DNA of 64,000 bases, from NCBI GenBank assembly GCA_963722495.1, contig CAVRND010000011.1, forward strand, positions 310,001 to 374,000, read 5' to 3'. Positions within the stretch are counted from its first letter, which is position 1; each line of letters starts with the position of its first letter. This document shows, piece after piece, positions 41,756 through 51,095 of the stretch. Below the pieces are notes generated by a model that searched no databases, was not told where the DNA came from, and saw only the letters and a list, made by a program, of their open reading frames with translations. A program made the translations under genes and the position numbers. This DNA comes from Hyphomicrobium_A sp963722495 (GTDB lineage Bacteria > Pseudomonadota > Alphaproteobacteria > Rhizobiales > Hyphomicrobiaceae).

Positions 41756-42763
41756 CTACTGCGAGAAGCCGAGCGCCGGCGTGTTCGTGCTGCCCGTTTC
41801 CACTGGCGCACCAAGGCCGTAGGACGGACCATATGCCGCTTGCGTCGGCTGGCTTGCGGGCGATGGCGTCATGTTGGCGAATTGACGCGTCTTCGGGCCC
41901 GGCGCGCTGATGCGCTCTTCGGCGATCTGCTGCTCGAAGGGTTTGGGTGCAAATGGCTCGAACACCGGGCGCTGGAAACGCGGACAGCGACCGTCGGGTT
42001 GGATGGATGAATTGGCTGGCAGCTTCACGTTGACGACGTAGCGCTTCTCGCACACGGCGACAGTCGGCGGCAGACGATACTTCTCGAAGAAGTCGTAGCC
42101 TTGCTGCAGCGTCTTCCAGAACGGAACGTTCGGGTTGCCCTCGTAGCGCGCCATGTTCGCCTGCGTCATGCGAAACGGGAAGGCATGCACTTCGATGCTC
42201 TCTTGCCCGCCCTTCAAAGCTTCGCGCGCCAGCGAGTAGATCTCTTCCATGAGCGCGTCGGTCATCGCGTAGCAGCCGACGGACTTGCACTTGCCGTGCA
42301 CCATCAGTGCGTCGCCCGTACGCTGCAGGGCGCGATCGTAGGCGTTCGGATAGCCGAGATTGAAGGCAAGGTAATAGGACGAGTTGGGATTTATCTGCGT
42401 GCCGCCGACGCGATAGAACCCTTCCGGTGCCTGCTTGTCGCCGAGCGCCGTCTTCGGCCCGACGCTGCCCGACCAATTGCAGATCGGGTACGTCTTGAAG
42501 TGATAGAAGCGGCCGTCGTCGCGCGCCTTCCACACTTCGAGTTCGGATTCTTCCTTGAAGATGCGCACGAAGATCGGCGCGCCGGTGTCCATGCCCTTGC
42601 GACCCAGCATCGACATCGTCTCTTTGCTGAGCGGTGCCTCAGCGGCAGCCGGGATCGTCGGCGTGCTGCCGCCGCAACCGGCGAGCGCGCATGCGGTCAC
42701 GCAGACCGCCAAAGCAGACAGAACGCGGGCTCTTATGGTCGAGCCAAGGATGATCTTACGCAT
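41756..42763 (-). CDS. L,D-transpeptidase (YkuD/YafK type), lipoprotein
   Basis: This is the third paralogue, 335 aa and first in the direction of transcription. The start at 42763 gives MRKIILGSTIRARVLSALAV and a lipobox CALAGC with Cys30. The catalytic motif is LMVHGKCKSVGCYAMTDAL with His156 and Cys164. TYPICNWSGSVGPKTALGDK and VHAFPFRMTQANMARYEGNP match the other copies. The C-terminus is a Pro/Gln-rich extension ending TGSTNTPALGFSQ. An upstream ATG at 42796 is possible. The 187-bp gap to accA probably contains its promoter. Confidence 0.93.
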   Translation of the reverse strand: MRKIILGSTIRARVLSALAVCVTACALAGCGGSTPTIPAAAEAPLSKETMSMLGRKGMDTGAPIFVRIFKEESELEVWKARDDGRFYHFKTYPICNWSGSVGPKTALGDKQAPEGFYRVGGTQINPNSSYYLAFNLGYPNAYDRALQRTGDALMVHGKCKSVGCYAMTDALMEEIYSLAREALKGGQESIEVHAFPFRMTQANMARYEGNPNVPFWKTLQQGYDFFEKYRLPPTVAVCEKRYVVNVKLPANSSIQPDGRCPRFQRPVFEPFAPKPFEQQIAEERISAPGPKTRQFANMTPSPASQPTQAAYGPSYGLGAPVETGSTNTPALGFSQ

Positions 42764-42950
42764 ACGCAGTGCCCCTGGCGCACGGTGATCAACCATCGAT
42801 CTGTAGACCTTAAGATTTGGTTAACGTTACGGAATTCTTAGCACTCGCGGACACTTAGACGAGCCGCGTGGATTCTCGGTAACTACACGGAAGATTGGAC
42901 AGGAATTGGGCGCCGGCGTCTTCGGCAAACCAGCGCGCGCCGCTAAGCTT

Positions 42951-43937
42951 TTACAAAGACTGACCAATTTCCATGAAACGGGTCTGCCGTTGGCGGCGAA
43001 TCTCGGAGGGAGACTTGCCGTCGAACTCCGACAAAGCCCGGGCGATCGCATCGCCCGTAGCCTTCATAATTGATTCGCGGTCGCGGTGAGCGCCGCCCGT
43101 TGGCTCGGTGATGATTACATCGATGACGCCGAGCTGGTCGAGGTCCTGGGCGGTGATCTTCATGTTGGTCGCAGCGTCGATGGCCTTGGCGCTGTCGCGC
43201 CACAGGATCGAGGCCGCCGCTTCGGGAGATGCAACCGTGTAGATCGCGTGCTCCAGCATCAGGATGCGGTTGGCTGTGGCGATGGCAATGGCGCCGCCCG
43301 AGCCACCCTCGCCGATGACGACGGTGATGAGCGGCACGCCGATGGCGAGGCAGCAGTCGGTGGAGCGGGCGATGGCCTCGGCCTGGCCGCGCTCTTCGGC
43401 GCCGATGCCCGGATAGGCGCCCGCGGTGTCGACCAGCGTGATCACGGGCAGATTGAACTGCTCCGCCATCTCCATCAGGCGCACAGCCTTGCGGTAGCCC
43501 TCGGGCTTGGCCATGCCGAAGTTATGGCGGATGCGGCTCTCGGTATCGGAGCCCTTCTCATGGCCGATAATCATCACGGAACGCCCGCGAAAACGGCCCA
43601 AACCACCGACAATCGCTTCGTCCTCGGCAAAGTAGCGGTCACCCGCCAGAGGGGTGAAATCCTCGACTAGCGCGCCGACAAAATCGAGGCAGTGCGGGCG
43701 TTCGGGATGACGTGCAACCTGGGTCTTCTGCCACGGAGTTAGCTTGGCGTAGGTATCGACAAGCGCGTTACGCGCCTTCTGTTCCAGCTTCTTGATCTCA
43801 TCGGCGACCGAAACCGCCCGCTCCTCGCCTTCCATGGCGCGCAGCTCGGCAACCTTGCTTTCGAGCTCGGCAATCGGCTTCTCGAAGTCGAGGTAGGTGC
43901 GGATGGGGGAGCGGTCCAAAACGGCCTCACGTCGCAA
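42951..43937 (-). CDS. accA: Acetyl-CoA carboxylase carboxyltransferase subunit alpha
   Basis: AccA transfers carboxyl groups from biotin to acetyl-CoA in the first step of fatty-acid synthesis. The N-terminus RTYLDFEKPIAELESKVAEL is typical although preceded by about 12 extra residues (MRREAVLDRSPI). LDFVGALVEDFTPLAGDRYF, HEKGSDTESRIRHNFGMAKP, GGSGGAIAIATANRILMLEH and AIYTVASPEAAASILWRDSA are conserved. It is 328 aa. It follows xerD on the same strand, the usual order in Hyphomicrobiales. Confidence 0.98.
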   Translation of the reverse strand: MRREAVLDRSPIRTYLDFEKPIAELESKVAELRAMEGEERAVSVADEIKKLEQKARNALVDTYAKLTPWQKTQVARHPERPHCLDFVGALVEDFTPLAGDRYFAEDEAIVGGLGRFRGRSVMIIGHEKGSDTESRIRHNFGMAKPEGYRKAVRLMEMAEQFNLPVITLVDTAGAYPGIGAEERGQAEAIARSTDCCLAIGVPLITVVIGEGGSGGAIAIATANRILMLEHAIYTVASPEAAASILWRDSAKAIDAATNMKITAQDLDQLGVIDVIITEPTGGAHRDRESIMKATGDAIARALSEFDGKSPSEIRRQRQTRFMEIGQSL

Positions 43938-44037
43938 TTCCAGGGGGGTGGGCGGGACAATCGCGCCGGGGCCCGAGATCTGTCAAGGCGACCGTGGCAG
44001 GCGCCTTAACGAGCCTTTGCGCCAAGCCAAAGCCACA

Positions 44038-44964
44038 TCAGCGCTTTTTGGCCAGCGGATGGTGCTCGTGCACCAGCTTTTTCAGCCTCTCTTCTAGCAC
44101 GTGCGTGTAGATCTCGGTCGTCGAGATGTCGGCGTGGCCGAGCAGCTGCTGCACCGAGCGCAGGTCGGCGCCGCGGTCGAGCAGATGACTGGCGAAGGCG
44201 TGGCGCAACACATGCGGGCTGACGCGCTCGCCGTCGAAGCCGGCCTCCTCGGCAAGCAACTTTAGATCCTGGGCGAATCGCTGGCGCGTGAGATGGCCTT
44301 GCGCGCTCTTGGACGCAAACAGCCACTTGGTCGTCACGCGCCCCTCACCCGACGTTGCGGCGAGATAGCGGTCGAGAGCGGTGCGCGCCGATGCGTTGAG
44401 CGGCACCAGGCGCTCGCGGCCGCCTTTTCCCTTGATGGTCAATACGCGCGCATCGCCCGCTAGAACAGTGCGCGGCAAGGAGACGAGCTCGCTGACGCGC
44501 ATGCCGGTGGCATAGAGCATTTCGATCAGGCAATGCAGGCGGAGTGCGCGCAGGTGCTCGATGCCTTCGCCGGTTTCTGCGCGCCGCGCCGCGGCGTCGA
44601 TCAGGCGGTCGACCTCGGCAACGCTAAGCGTCTTTGGCAACGGGCGCTGCTTGCGCGGGCCTGCGTGCCCATGCGTCGGATCGGCGGCGACGTGACCCTC
44701 GGCGAGCAGGAACTTGTAGAGCTGGCGCACGGCGGAAAGTCCGCGCGCGCGCGATGAGGCGCTGAGACCGGCAGCCGAGGATGCGGCCAGCCAACCCGAC
44801 ACGTGCGCCGGCTCGGCGGCGACGAGATCGATATCGCGGCCGGCCAGAAAGCTCCGGTACTGGTCCAGGTCGCGGCGATAGGCTTCGATGGTGTTGGCAG
44901 CAGCCCCCCGCTCCACGCCCAGCATCTCGAGGAATGCATCGATATGCTGGCGCGTCGCGCTCAT
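44038..44964 (-). CDS. xerD: Tyrosine recombinase XerD
   Basis: XerD resolves chromosome dimers at dif together with XerC. The 308 aa has an N-terminal SAM-like core-binding domain (HIDAFLEMLGVERGAAANTI) and the catalytic domain with Arg in ATGMRVSELVSLPRT, His-x-x-Arg in SPHVLRHAFASHLL, the His of QQLLGHADISTTE and the nucleophile Tyr in IYTHV. It is cognate housekeeping XerD rather than a phage integrase, judging by its context next to accA and aroK, and no mobile element borders it. Confidence 0.95.
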   Translation of the reverse strand: MSATRQHIDAFLEMLGVERGAAANTIEAYRRDLDQYRSFLAGRDIDLVAAEPAHVSGWLAASSAAGLSASSRARGLSAVRQLYKFLLAEGHVAADPTHGHAGPRKQRPLPKTLSVAEVDRLIDAAARRAETGEGIEHLRALRLHCLIEMLYATGMRVSELVSLPRTVLAGDARVLTIKGKGGRERLVPLNASARTALDRYLAATSGEGRVTTKWLFASKSAQGHLTRQRFAQDLKLLAEEAGFDGERVSPHVLRHAFASHLLDRGADLRSVQQLLGHADISTTEIYTHVLEERLKKLVHEHHPLAKKR

Positions 44965-44982
44965 GGTCGCCCTGCCTCGGCG

Positions 44983-46771
44983 CTAATTGGTGATTGCACG
45001 CGGCCAGCTCGCAAACAGCGCTTCGAAGCCCAGGTTGCGCGCGTCCGCCTCGAGGCCCGCCCGCTTCAGCGCGCGGATCGAATCGCCGAGCGCGATCATG
45101 TTTGCGCCTTCGGCCCCGTTCGGCCCCAACGTTTTCATTGCGAGCAGCACGGTGCGGCCGAACTCCTGCTTCTTGGCAGCATCCTGCAATTCCGACAGTA
45201 CGCCCGTTTCAGGCAGATAGCCGCCGGCCGGCTGCGGCGTGCGGCTCGCCGCCTCCCACAGCGGGATAGGCACGTCGTACTCCAGTGCATCGAGGACGGT
45301 CGCCAGACGATGCAGCAGCGTCGCGTCGAGGCGGCCGTGCACGGCAAGCTGCTCGACGTGCTGCAGGTCCGCCTCGCGATTGACCGCGGGGCGGGCGTCG
45401 GCGATGTCGATCAACGCCAACCAGTGACTGAGACTCTGTCCCGCGGCACCATTCGCAGCCGAGCCGAACTCGGCCCACTCGCGTGCCTTGTCGTAGCCGC
45501 CCGCCGCCAGAGCCACCTCGACGCCCGTTTCCGCGTACCAGCCGATCTCCGGCACGGCGGCGATGGCGTCGGACGCCGATGACATCATGCGTAGTGCGGT
45601 GAGGTAGAACCCGGCGCGATGCGCCTCGTCGAGAAAAGCGCGGATGAGGCGAACCTTCTTCTGCGGCGTTCCTTCGTGCTCGGCGGCGACGAACAGCTCG
45701 GCGCGTCGCTGCGGCGTGTCGGTGCCGGCGGCATCCGAGATCACGGCACCTCCGGAAGGCTGGGCGCGATAGATGTCGGCGAGTTGCTGAGGCGAGATGG
45801 CGTTGAGGTGCGCCGCTGCTTCGGCGGCCGCGAGCGTCAGGCCAGGGCTCGCCTTGGGCGTCCAGCGCCAGCGCCGCAAGTAACGACGGCTCGCCGTGCT
45901 TCAGCACGTGCGTCACGTCGATCGCGCCGCCTGCTGCTTCGATCAGCCGATAGTCGAGCAGGGTAATCGACTGCTCGCCATCGATCTTTGGCTTGGCCCC
46001 CATGGAGATGGCGTCGAGCGCCTGCAGCCCTGGGCTGTTCTTGACGCCCTCTTCGCGCGCCATCTCTGCCGCCAACCCGGCACCGGGAGCGTCGCCTGCG
46101 ACGGCAGAGCAGAAGCCGGCGATCAGCGCGGCGTCGCCCTTGATGGGCTTGGGAAGCTGCGCCGGTGCGCCGCCAGATTTCATCGTCTCGCAACCGCGGT
46201 CCTGCGCACCCAGGCCGATCTCATTGCGTGCCGCGAGGATGGCAACGGTCGGATCGCTGGCCGGCATGTTGGCGAGCGCCTTTGTGGCCTCCTGCAGCAG
46301 TCCCGAGCGGTAGAGGATCTCCAGCCGCAGCGCGAGAAACTGCTGATCAGTGACGCCGCCGTCGGGTGCCGTGACGTTCGACGTGATTAGCCGCAGCCAC
46401 AGTTGGTGTAGCGCCTGCGACCGTGGCGGTATGTCGATCTCCGAGATCAGCCGCGAAAGGGTGCCGACGTCGAGGCCGCGCCACAGCTCGTAGGGCAGCC
46501 CGGAGCCGTCGGCCGCCATGACCGGGGTGAGATCACCGCGCTCCACGGCATTGGCGCTGCCGTCACCGAGCGGCCGGACGATGTCGTCGCTGCCGCCTAC
46601 CGGGGGCGCCTCGCGCTCGCGCGGCGGTGGTTTCTGCTGTCCACGGGCCGGATTGTTGAAAGGATCGAAGGGGCTCCAATCCTGTGCCGCGACCGGACCG
46701 GCAAGCATGCCGAAGCCCAATAGCCCGCCGGCTAGCGCAGGCAAGGCAAATCGTGGAAGACGTTTTCGCAT
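44983..46771 (-). CDS. Exported hypothetical protein (about 595 aa), frameshifted near 45855
   Basis: This is a large secreted protein without a named family, found between xerD and aroK in many Hyphomicrobiales. The signal peptide MRKRLPRFALPALAGGLLGF is followed by a Pro/Arg-rich linker and a helical body with TPR-like helix pairs (LRLEILYRSGLLQEATKALA; LLHRLATVLDALEYDVPIPL). The first frame is coherent through SLLAALALDA, and the +1 frame continues SPGLTLAAAEAAAHLNAISP to the C-terminus FASWPRAITN. One extra base near 45855 accounts for it. A periplasmic scaffold or chaperone role is only a guess. Confidence 0.85.
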
Positions 46772-46783
46772 GGCCGCGCGCGG

Positions 46784-46930
46784 TTACTCTGTACGCACCT
46801 TGACGCCCGGAACGGGCTTGGTGACGGTGCGCGGCTCCGGCTCAAAGTTGTTGGCGAGAACGTAAAGCGCGCCGGTGATTATGGCGCCGGCGGTACCAAC
46901 GATGAACAGAAACCGGAACAAGCTGGGCAT
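46784..46930 (-). CDS. Small single-pass membrane protein (48 aa)
   Basis: This short gene reads MPSLFRFLFIVGTAGAIITG then ALYVLANNFEPEPRTVTKPV and ends GVKVRTE. One N-terminal membrane helix is followed by a short hydrophilic periplasmic tail with FEPEPR. Homologous tiny proteins (RLFRFL...FVEPQPRE type) occur at the same position upstream of the large exported protein in related genomes, which supports it being real. Its stop is 13 bp before that gene, so they are likely co-transcribed. It is too short for routine ORF callers. Confidence 0.82.
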   Translation of the reverse strand: MPSLFRFLFIVGTAGAIITGALYVLANNFEPEPRTVTKPVPGVKVRTE

Positions 46931-47126
46931 TTGCTATCCCGTCCCCAAGGCTTTGGTCACTTCGCAAGTTGGCGCCATTATGACTTGCACTCGACGATGA
47001 TCCAAAGTAGGCGGCGCAGGCGAGCCCGGCAATTCCGCTGCTCGATGCCTCAGCGTAAGACTGTGGGCGACGAGCCGCCGGCTCCCGGTCATCCGTCAAT
47101 TCGCCCGCGATCGGAAGAGAAAGAAG

Positions 47127-47705
47127 ATGCCAGACGCCCATTCGCTGCACGCGATTCGCACTGCCCTCGGGCAGCGATCGGTCGTGCTCGTCGGGCTGAT
47201 GGGCTGTGGCAAGTCGGCGGTCGGGCGCCGCCTCGCCGCCAAGCTGGGCCTGCCGTTCGTCGACGCCGACGAGGAGATCGAGAAGGCCGCCGGCAAGAGC
47301 ATCGGGGACATCTTTGCCGATCACGGCGAGCCGTACTTCCGCGAAGGCGAGCGCAAGGTGCTGGCGCGACTGCTGCGCTCCGGTCCGCAAGTGCTGGCGA
47401 CGGGGGGCGGGGCCTTCATGAACGACGAGACCCGGGCGGCCATCGCCGAGAGCGGCGTTTCGATATGGCTGAAGGCCGAGCTGGGACTGCTGGTGCGCCG
47501 CGTCGGCAAGCGAGGCAATCGCCCGCTCCTCAAGGTGGGAGACCCTGAGACGGTGCTGCAAAACCTGATGACGACGCGTCACCCCACCTACGCGCTGGCC
47601 GACATCACGGTAGAGAGCCGCGACGTGCCGCACGAGGTGATCGTCATCGAGATCATCGACAGCTTGGCACGGCATCTCATTGCCAGCAGCGAGGTCGCCC
47701 GATGA
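47127..47705 (+). CDS. aroK: Shikimate kinase
   Basis: AroK phosphorylates shikimate at O3 in aromatic amino-acid synthesis. The 192 aa has Walker A VLVGLMGCGKSAVGRRLAAK, the substrate Asp pair in LPFVDADEEIEKAAGKSI, the conserved EGERKVLARLL, GGGAFMNDETRAA and the lid Arg in GNRPLLKVGDPE. Its stop overlaps the aroB start by 4 bp, the classic aroKB coupling. It is divergent from the small membrane protein at 46930. Confidence 0.98.
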   Translation: MPDAHSLHAIRTALGQRSVVLVGLMGCGKSAVGRRLAAKLGLPFVDADEEIEKAAGKSIGDIFADHGEPYFREGERKVLARLLRSGPQVLATGGGAFMNDETRAAIAESGVSIWLKAELGLLVRRVGKRGNRPLLKVGDPETVLQNLMTTRHPTYALADITVESRDVPHEVIVIEIIDSLARHLIASSEVAR

Positions 47706-48836
47706 GCGCGACCTCACTGCATGACGTCCGCTCCGTCAACGTGCCGCTGGGCGAGCGCGCGTACGACGTGCTGATCGGCCCCGGCTTGCTGGCGCGCGCC
47801 GGTGAGCTGATCGCCTCGCGGATCGGGGCTGCCCGCTGCGCCATCGTCACGGACGCGAACGTCGCGCGCTTTCATCTCGACCCCCTGGAAGCGGCTCTGC
47901 AGCACGACGGCCGTCACGTCGGCTCGATCATTCTGCCGCCGGGCGAGTCGACTAAGAGCTTCCACCAATTGGAGCCCCTGTGCGAGGGCCTGCTTGAGTT
48001 GGGCCTGGAGCGCGGTGATCTCGTCGTGGCGCTGGGCGGCGGCGTCATCGGCGACCTCGCCGGATTTGCGGCGGCGATCTTGCGCCGCGGTGTTCGCTTC
48101 GTGCAGATCCCGACGTCGCTGTTGGCGCAGGTGGATTCCTCCGTCGGCGGCAAGACTGGCATCGATACGCCGCAAGGCAAGAACCTTATCGGCGCCTTCC
48201 ACCAACCGGGCCTGGTGCTCGCCGATACCGACACGCTGCGCACGCTCCCGGATCGCGAGCTGCGCGCCGGATACGCAGAGGTTGCCAAGTACGGGCTGCT
48301 CGGCGATGCGGCCTTCTTTGCTTGGTTGGAGAAGAACTATAGCGCCGTGTTCGCGCTCGAAGCCGGGCCGCTGACGCACGCCGTCGAGACGAGCGTGAAA
48401 GCCAAGGCCGGCATCGTCGGGCGGGACGAGACGGAGCAGGGCGAGCGCGCGCTGCTCAACCTCGGACACACGTTCGGCCACGCGTTCGAGGCATGGACAG
48501 GATATTCCGAGCGCCTGCTTGCACGGCGAAGCCATCGCCATCGGCATGTGCCTTGCCTTCCGTTTCTCGGCGGCGCTGGGCTACTGCACCGAAGCGGCGG
48601 CGGACCGCGCGGCTGCGCACTTCCGCGCCGTCGGGCTGCCGACCCGCATCGCCGAGATCCCCGGCGACAAGCCCGACATCGAGGCCATGATGCGGCTGAT
48701 GGCGCAGGACAAGAAGGTGCGCCAGGGCAAGCTGACGTTCATCCTCGTGCGCGACGTCGGCGAGGCGTTCATCGCCCGCGACGTGCCGGCCGACAAGGTG
48801 CGGGCCTTTCTTGGCGGCGAGATCGGGCCAGCTTAG
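47702..48836 (+). CDS. aroB: 3-dehydroquinate synthase, frameshifted near 48518
   Basis: AroB converts DAHP to 3-dehydroquinate using NAD and zinc. The first frame runs VNVPLGERAYDVLIGPGLLA, LPPGESTKSFHQLEPLCEGL, VALGGGVIGDLAGFAAAILR, PTSLLAQVDSSVGGKTGI and LLNLGHTFGHAFEAWTGYS with zinc ligands. After ERL the +1 frame resumes HGEAIAIGMCLAFRFSAALG through MRLMAQDKKVRQGKLTFIL to 48836. One extra base near 48518 restores about 377 aa. AroB is normally essential for prototrophy, which makes a sequencing error likely. Confidence 0.95.
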
Positions 48837-48939
48837 GCGGCGCTAACGATCGGCATCATCTGGTGTGCTAAAGATGCAATTGCCGGGCGGCCCCGGCAGG
48901 TGCAACAGCAACCGCTATCGAGGCGCAGACCTTCTTCCC

Positions 48940-50256
48940 ATGACACTTGTGACCCTCCTCATCGTCCTGGCGATCATCGTGCTGATCGCCCTATCGGCGT
49001 TCTTCAACGGCAGCGAGACGGCGCTTACGGCAGCCTCGCGCGCCCGCATGCACGCCCTCGAGCAGGAAGGGAATGCCAAGGCGGCGCTGGTCAACAGGCT
49101 GCTGCAGAAGCCCGAGAAGATGATCGGCACGATCCTCATCGGCAACACGCTGGTGGACGTGCTCGCCTCGGCGCTCGCTTCGGGCCTAGCCGTCGTGCTC
49201 ATCGGCGAGGTGGGCGTCGCCTACGCCACCGGCATCATGACGTTGCTCATCGTTGTCTTCGCCGCGGTGCTGCCGAAGACGTATGCGCTTGCCTATTCGG
49301 ACCGCGTGGCGCTCCTCGTCGCGCCGATCATGCGCATCGTCATCATCGTCATGAATCCGATCACCGTGGCGATCGAATACATCGTGCGCATGTTCCTCAA
49401 GATGACGCCGAGCAAGCTCGACGATGAAGCCAACATCCTCGCCGCCCACGAGGAGATCCGCGGCACCATCGAGCTGCAGAAGATCGAAGGCTCGGTGGCT
49501 CGTCACGACGCCGACATGCTCGGCGGCGTGCTCGACCTGCGCGATTTGCAGGTGGCAGACATCATGGTGCACCGGACCAAGATGGAGATGATCAACGCCG
49601 ACGATCCGCCGCAGCAGATCGTTGACGAGCTGTTGGCCAGCCAATACACGCGCGTGCCGATCTGGAAGGACGATCCGGAAAACATCGTCGGCGTGCTGCA
49701 CACGAAGGATTTGTTCTCCGCGCTCGGCCGCGCCGGTTGGGACGTGACCAAGCTCGACATCATGAGCTTTTCCGTCGAGCCGTGGTTCGTGCCCGACACG
49801 ACGCCGCTGAAGGGCCAGCTCAATCAGTTTCTCAAGCGCAAGGCACAGATGGCGCTGGTCGTCGACGAGTACGGCGAGGTTCAGGGACTGATCACGCTGG
49901 AGGACATCCTCGAGGAGATCGTCGGCCAGATCGCCGATGAGCACGACACGCAGGAAGCGGCGATCCGCGTGCAAGCCGACGGCACGGTCAACGTCGACGG
50001 CACGGTGGCCGTGCGCGATCTCAACCGGCAGATGAACTGGAATCTCCCGGATGAAGAGGCAACGACCGTTGCCGGTCTCGTCATTCACGAGGCGCAGACG
50101 ATCCCCGAACCCGGCCAGGTTTTCACGTTCTACGGGTACCGCTTCGAGATCCTGCGCAAGACGCGCAACAAAATCACTGCGCTGCGCATAAGTCCCGCCT
50201 CCGCGATCGCTGCACGCGCTGCGCGCGCCGCGAGTTCGGGCTCGCCTGCCGCGTAG
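48940..50256 (+). CDS. HlyC/CorC (CNNM) family transporter-like protein
   Basis: This is a 438-aa inner-membrane protein with a DUF21 domain of several helices (LVTLLIVLAIIVLIALSAFF; AYATGIMTLLIVVFAAVLP), then a CBS pair (LQVADIMVHRTKMEMINADD, YTRVPIWKDDPENIVGVLHT) and a C-terminal CorC_HlyC domain (TVAVRDLNRQMNWNLPDEEA). Family members are linked to Mg2+/Co2+ efflux or homeostasis. The start at 48940 places the first helix correctly. It lies 103 bp after aroB, as in many relatives, and is followed by a small secreted protein gene. Confidence 0.95.
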   Translation: MTLVTLLIVLAIIVLIALSAFFNGSETALTAASRARMHALEQEGNAKAALVNRLLQKPEKMIGTILIGNTLVDVLASALASGLAVVLIGEVGVAYATGIMTLLIVVFAAVLPKTYALAYSDRVALLVAPIMRIVIIVMNPITVAIEYIVRMFLKMTPSKLDDEANILAAHEEIRGTIELQKIEGSVARHDADMLGGVLDLRDLQVADIMVHRTKMEMINADDPPQQIVDELLASQYTRVPIWKDDPENIVGVLHTKDLFSALGRAGWDVTKLDIMSFSVEPWFVPDTTPLKGQLNQFLKRKAQMALVVDEYGEVQGLITLEDILEEIVGQIADEHDTQEAAIRVQADGTVNVDGTVAVRDLNRQMNWNLPDEEATTVAGLVIHEAQTIPEPGQVFTFYGYRFEILRKTRNKITALRISPASAIAARAARAASSGSPAA

Positions 50257-50401
50257 GGAGTAGCAAAATTGTCGTTCAGGTTAGGTTCAGGCGCCGGACG
50301 CGAACCTGTGCGTGGATCTGGTCAGGAGGATCCAAGTGCGTGCGCTACCGAACCGCAAAAATGCAGGCGGTGGCGTATTGGAAATAGAAAAAGGAGCTAA
50401 C

Positions 50402-50638
50402 ATGTCTCGATTCCTCCCCCTCGCTACCATCGCCGCCGGCGCCCTCGCCTGCGTCATGGCTGTGGGTAGCGCCCAGGCTGCTCCGGCCTCCGGCAACATT
50501 CTCGGCAAGCTGACGACTGCAAGCGAAGCTGGCACGTCTATCGAGAAGGCCGGCTACCGCCATCATCGCAAGTGGTGGAAGAAGCGCTACTACAAGCGTC
50601 ACCGTCACCATCATCGCCATCACCGCCGCTGGCACTAA
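50402..50638 (+). CDS. Small secreted His/Arg-rich protein (78 aa)
   Basis: The ATG at 50402 follows AAAAAGGAG. The signal peptide MSRFLPLATIAAGALACVMA is cleaved after AQA. The mature part ends with an extraordinary basic/aromatic tail, YRHHRKWWKKRYYKRH then RHHHRHHRRWH, with nine or more histidines. This could bind metal ions or nucleic acid/lipids. It is monocistronic with its own terminator. It resembles in style the secreted basic protein at 19716 and small YXXRHH proteins found in many Hyphomicrobiales, which are of unknown function. Confidence 0.85.
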   Translation: MSRFLPLATIAAGALACVMAVGSAQAAPASGNILGKLTTASEAGTSIEKAGYRHHRKWWKKRYYKRHRHHHRHHRRWH

Positions 50639-50674
50639 TCGCCCGCGGACGCCGATAGGTTTTGGTGTCTCAAG

Positions 50675-50708
50675 TCTCGCCTTCGCAACAGCGGAGGCGA
50701 GATTTTTT
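50675..50708 (+). terminator. Intrinsic terminator after the His-rich gene
   Basis: A 12-bp stem with one G-U pair (50675-50686 with 50691-50702) and a 4-nt loop is followed by TTTTTT. It also sits at the end of bolA on the other strand. Confidence 0.9.
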
Positions 50709-50713
50709 ATGGC

Positions 50714-50987
50714 TCAAGTAGGTTCGCCAGGCGCCAGCGCCTTGATCGCCAGCGCGTGCACACCATCTCTCAGCTCTTCCTGCACCACATCATTGACGAT
50801 CCGGTGACGCGCGACGCGCGACTTGCCTATGAAGTTGTCGGAAACGATAAGCAGGCGGAAGTGGCTCTCGCCCGTCCCGGGCGATGAGCTGTGACCCGCA
50901 TGCAGGTGCGAACTCATTGACCAAGTCGAGGCGTGTGGGATTGAGTGCGATCATCAGCTTCTCGCGCATGCGTGAATGCAAGCTCAT
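50714..50987 (-). CDS. bolA: BolA family protein, frameshifted near 50912
   Basis: BolA-type proteins work with monothiol glutaredoxins in Fe-S handling and in stress responses. The first frame begins MSLHSRMREKLMIALNPTRL and reaches LVNE. The +1 frame continues SHLHAGHSSSPGTGESHFRL, with the conserved HAGH, and IGKSRVARHRIVNDVVQEEL, GVHALAIKALAPGE. One extra base near 50912 restores about 90 aa. It is divergent from the J-protein-cobS-cobT run, the standard arrangement in this order. Confidence 0.9.
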
Positions 50988-51095
50988 TAAGGGTCGCCTC
51001 ATCGGGGTGTGAAATAGTGGCAACTCGGTCGACGATTTGCGCAAGCAAATTGATCGGCTTGTGTGGGGCCTGAGGGCGGATCATACTTCACGCAC

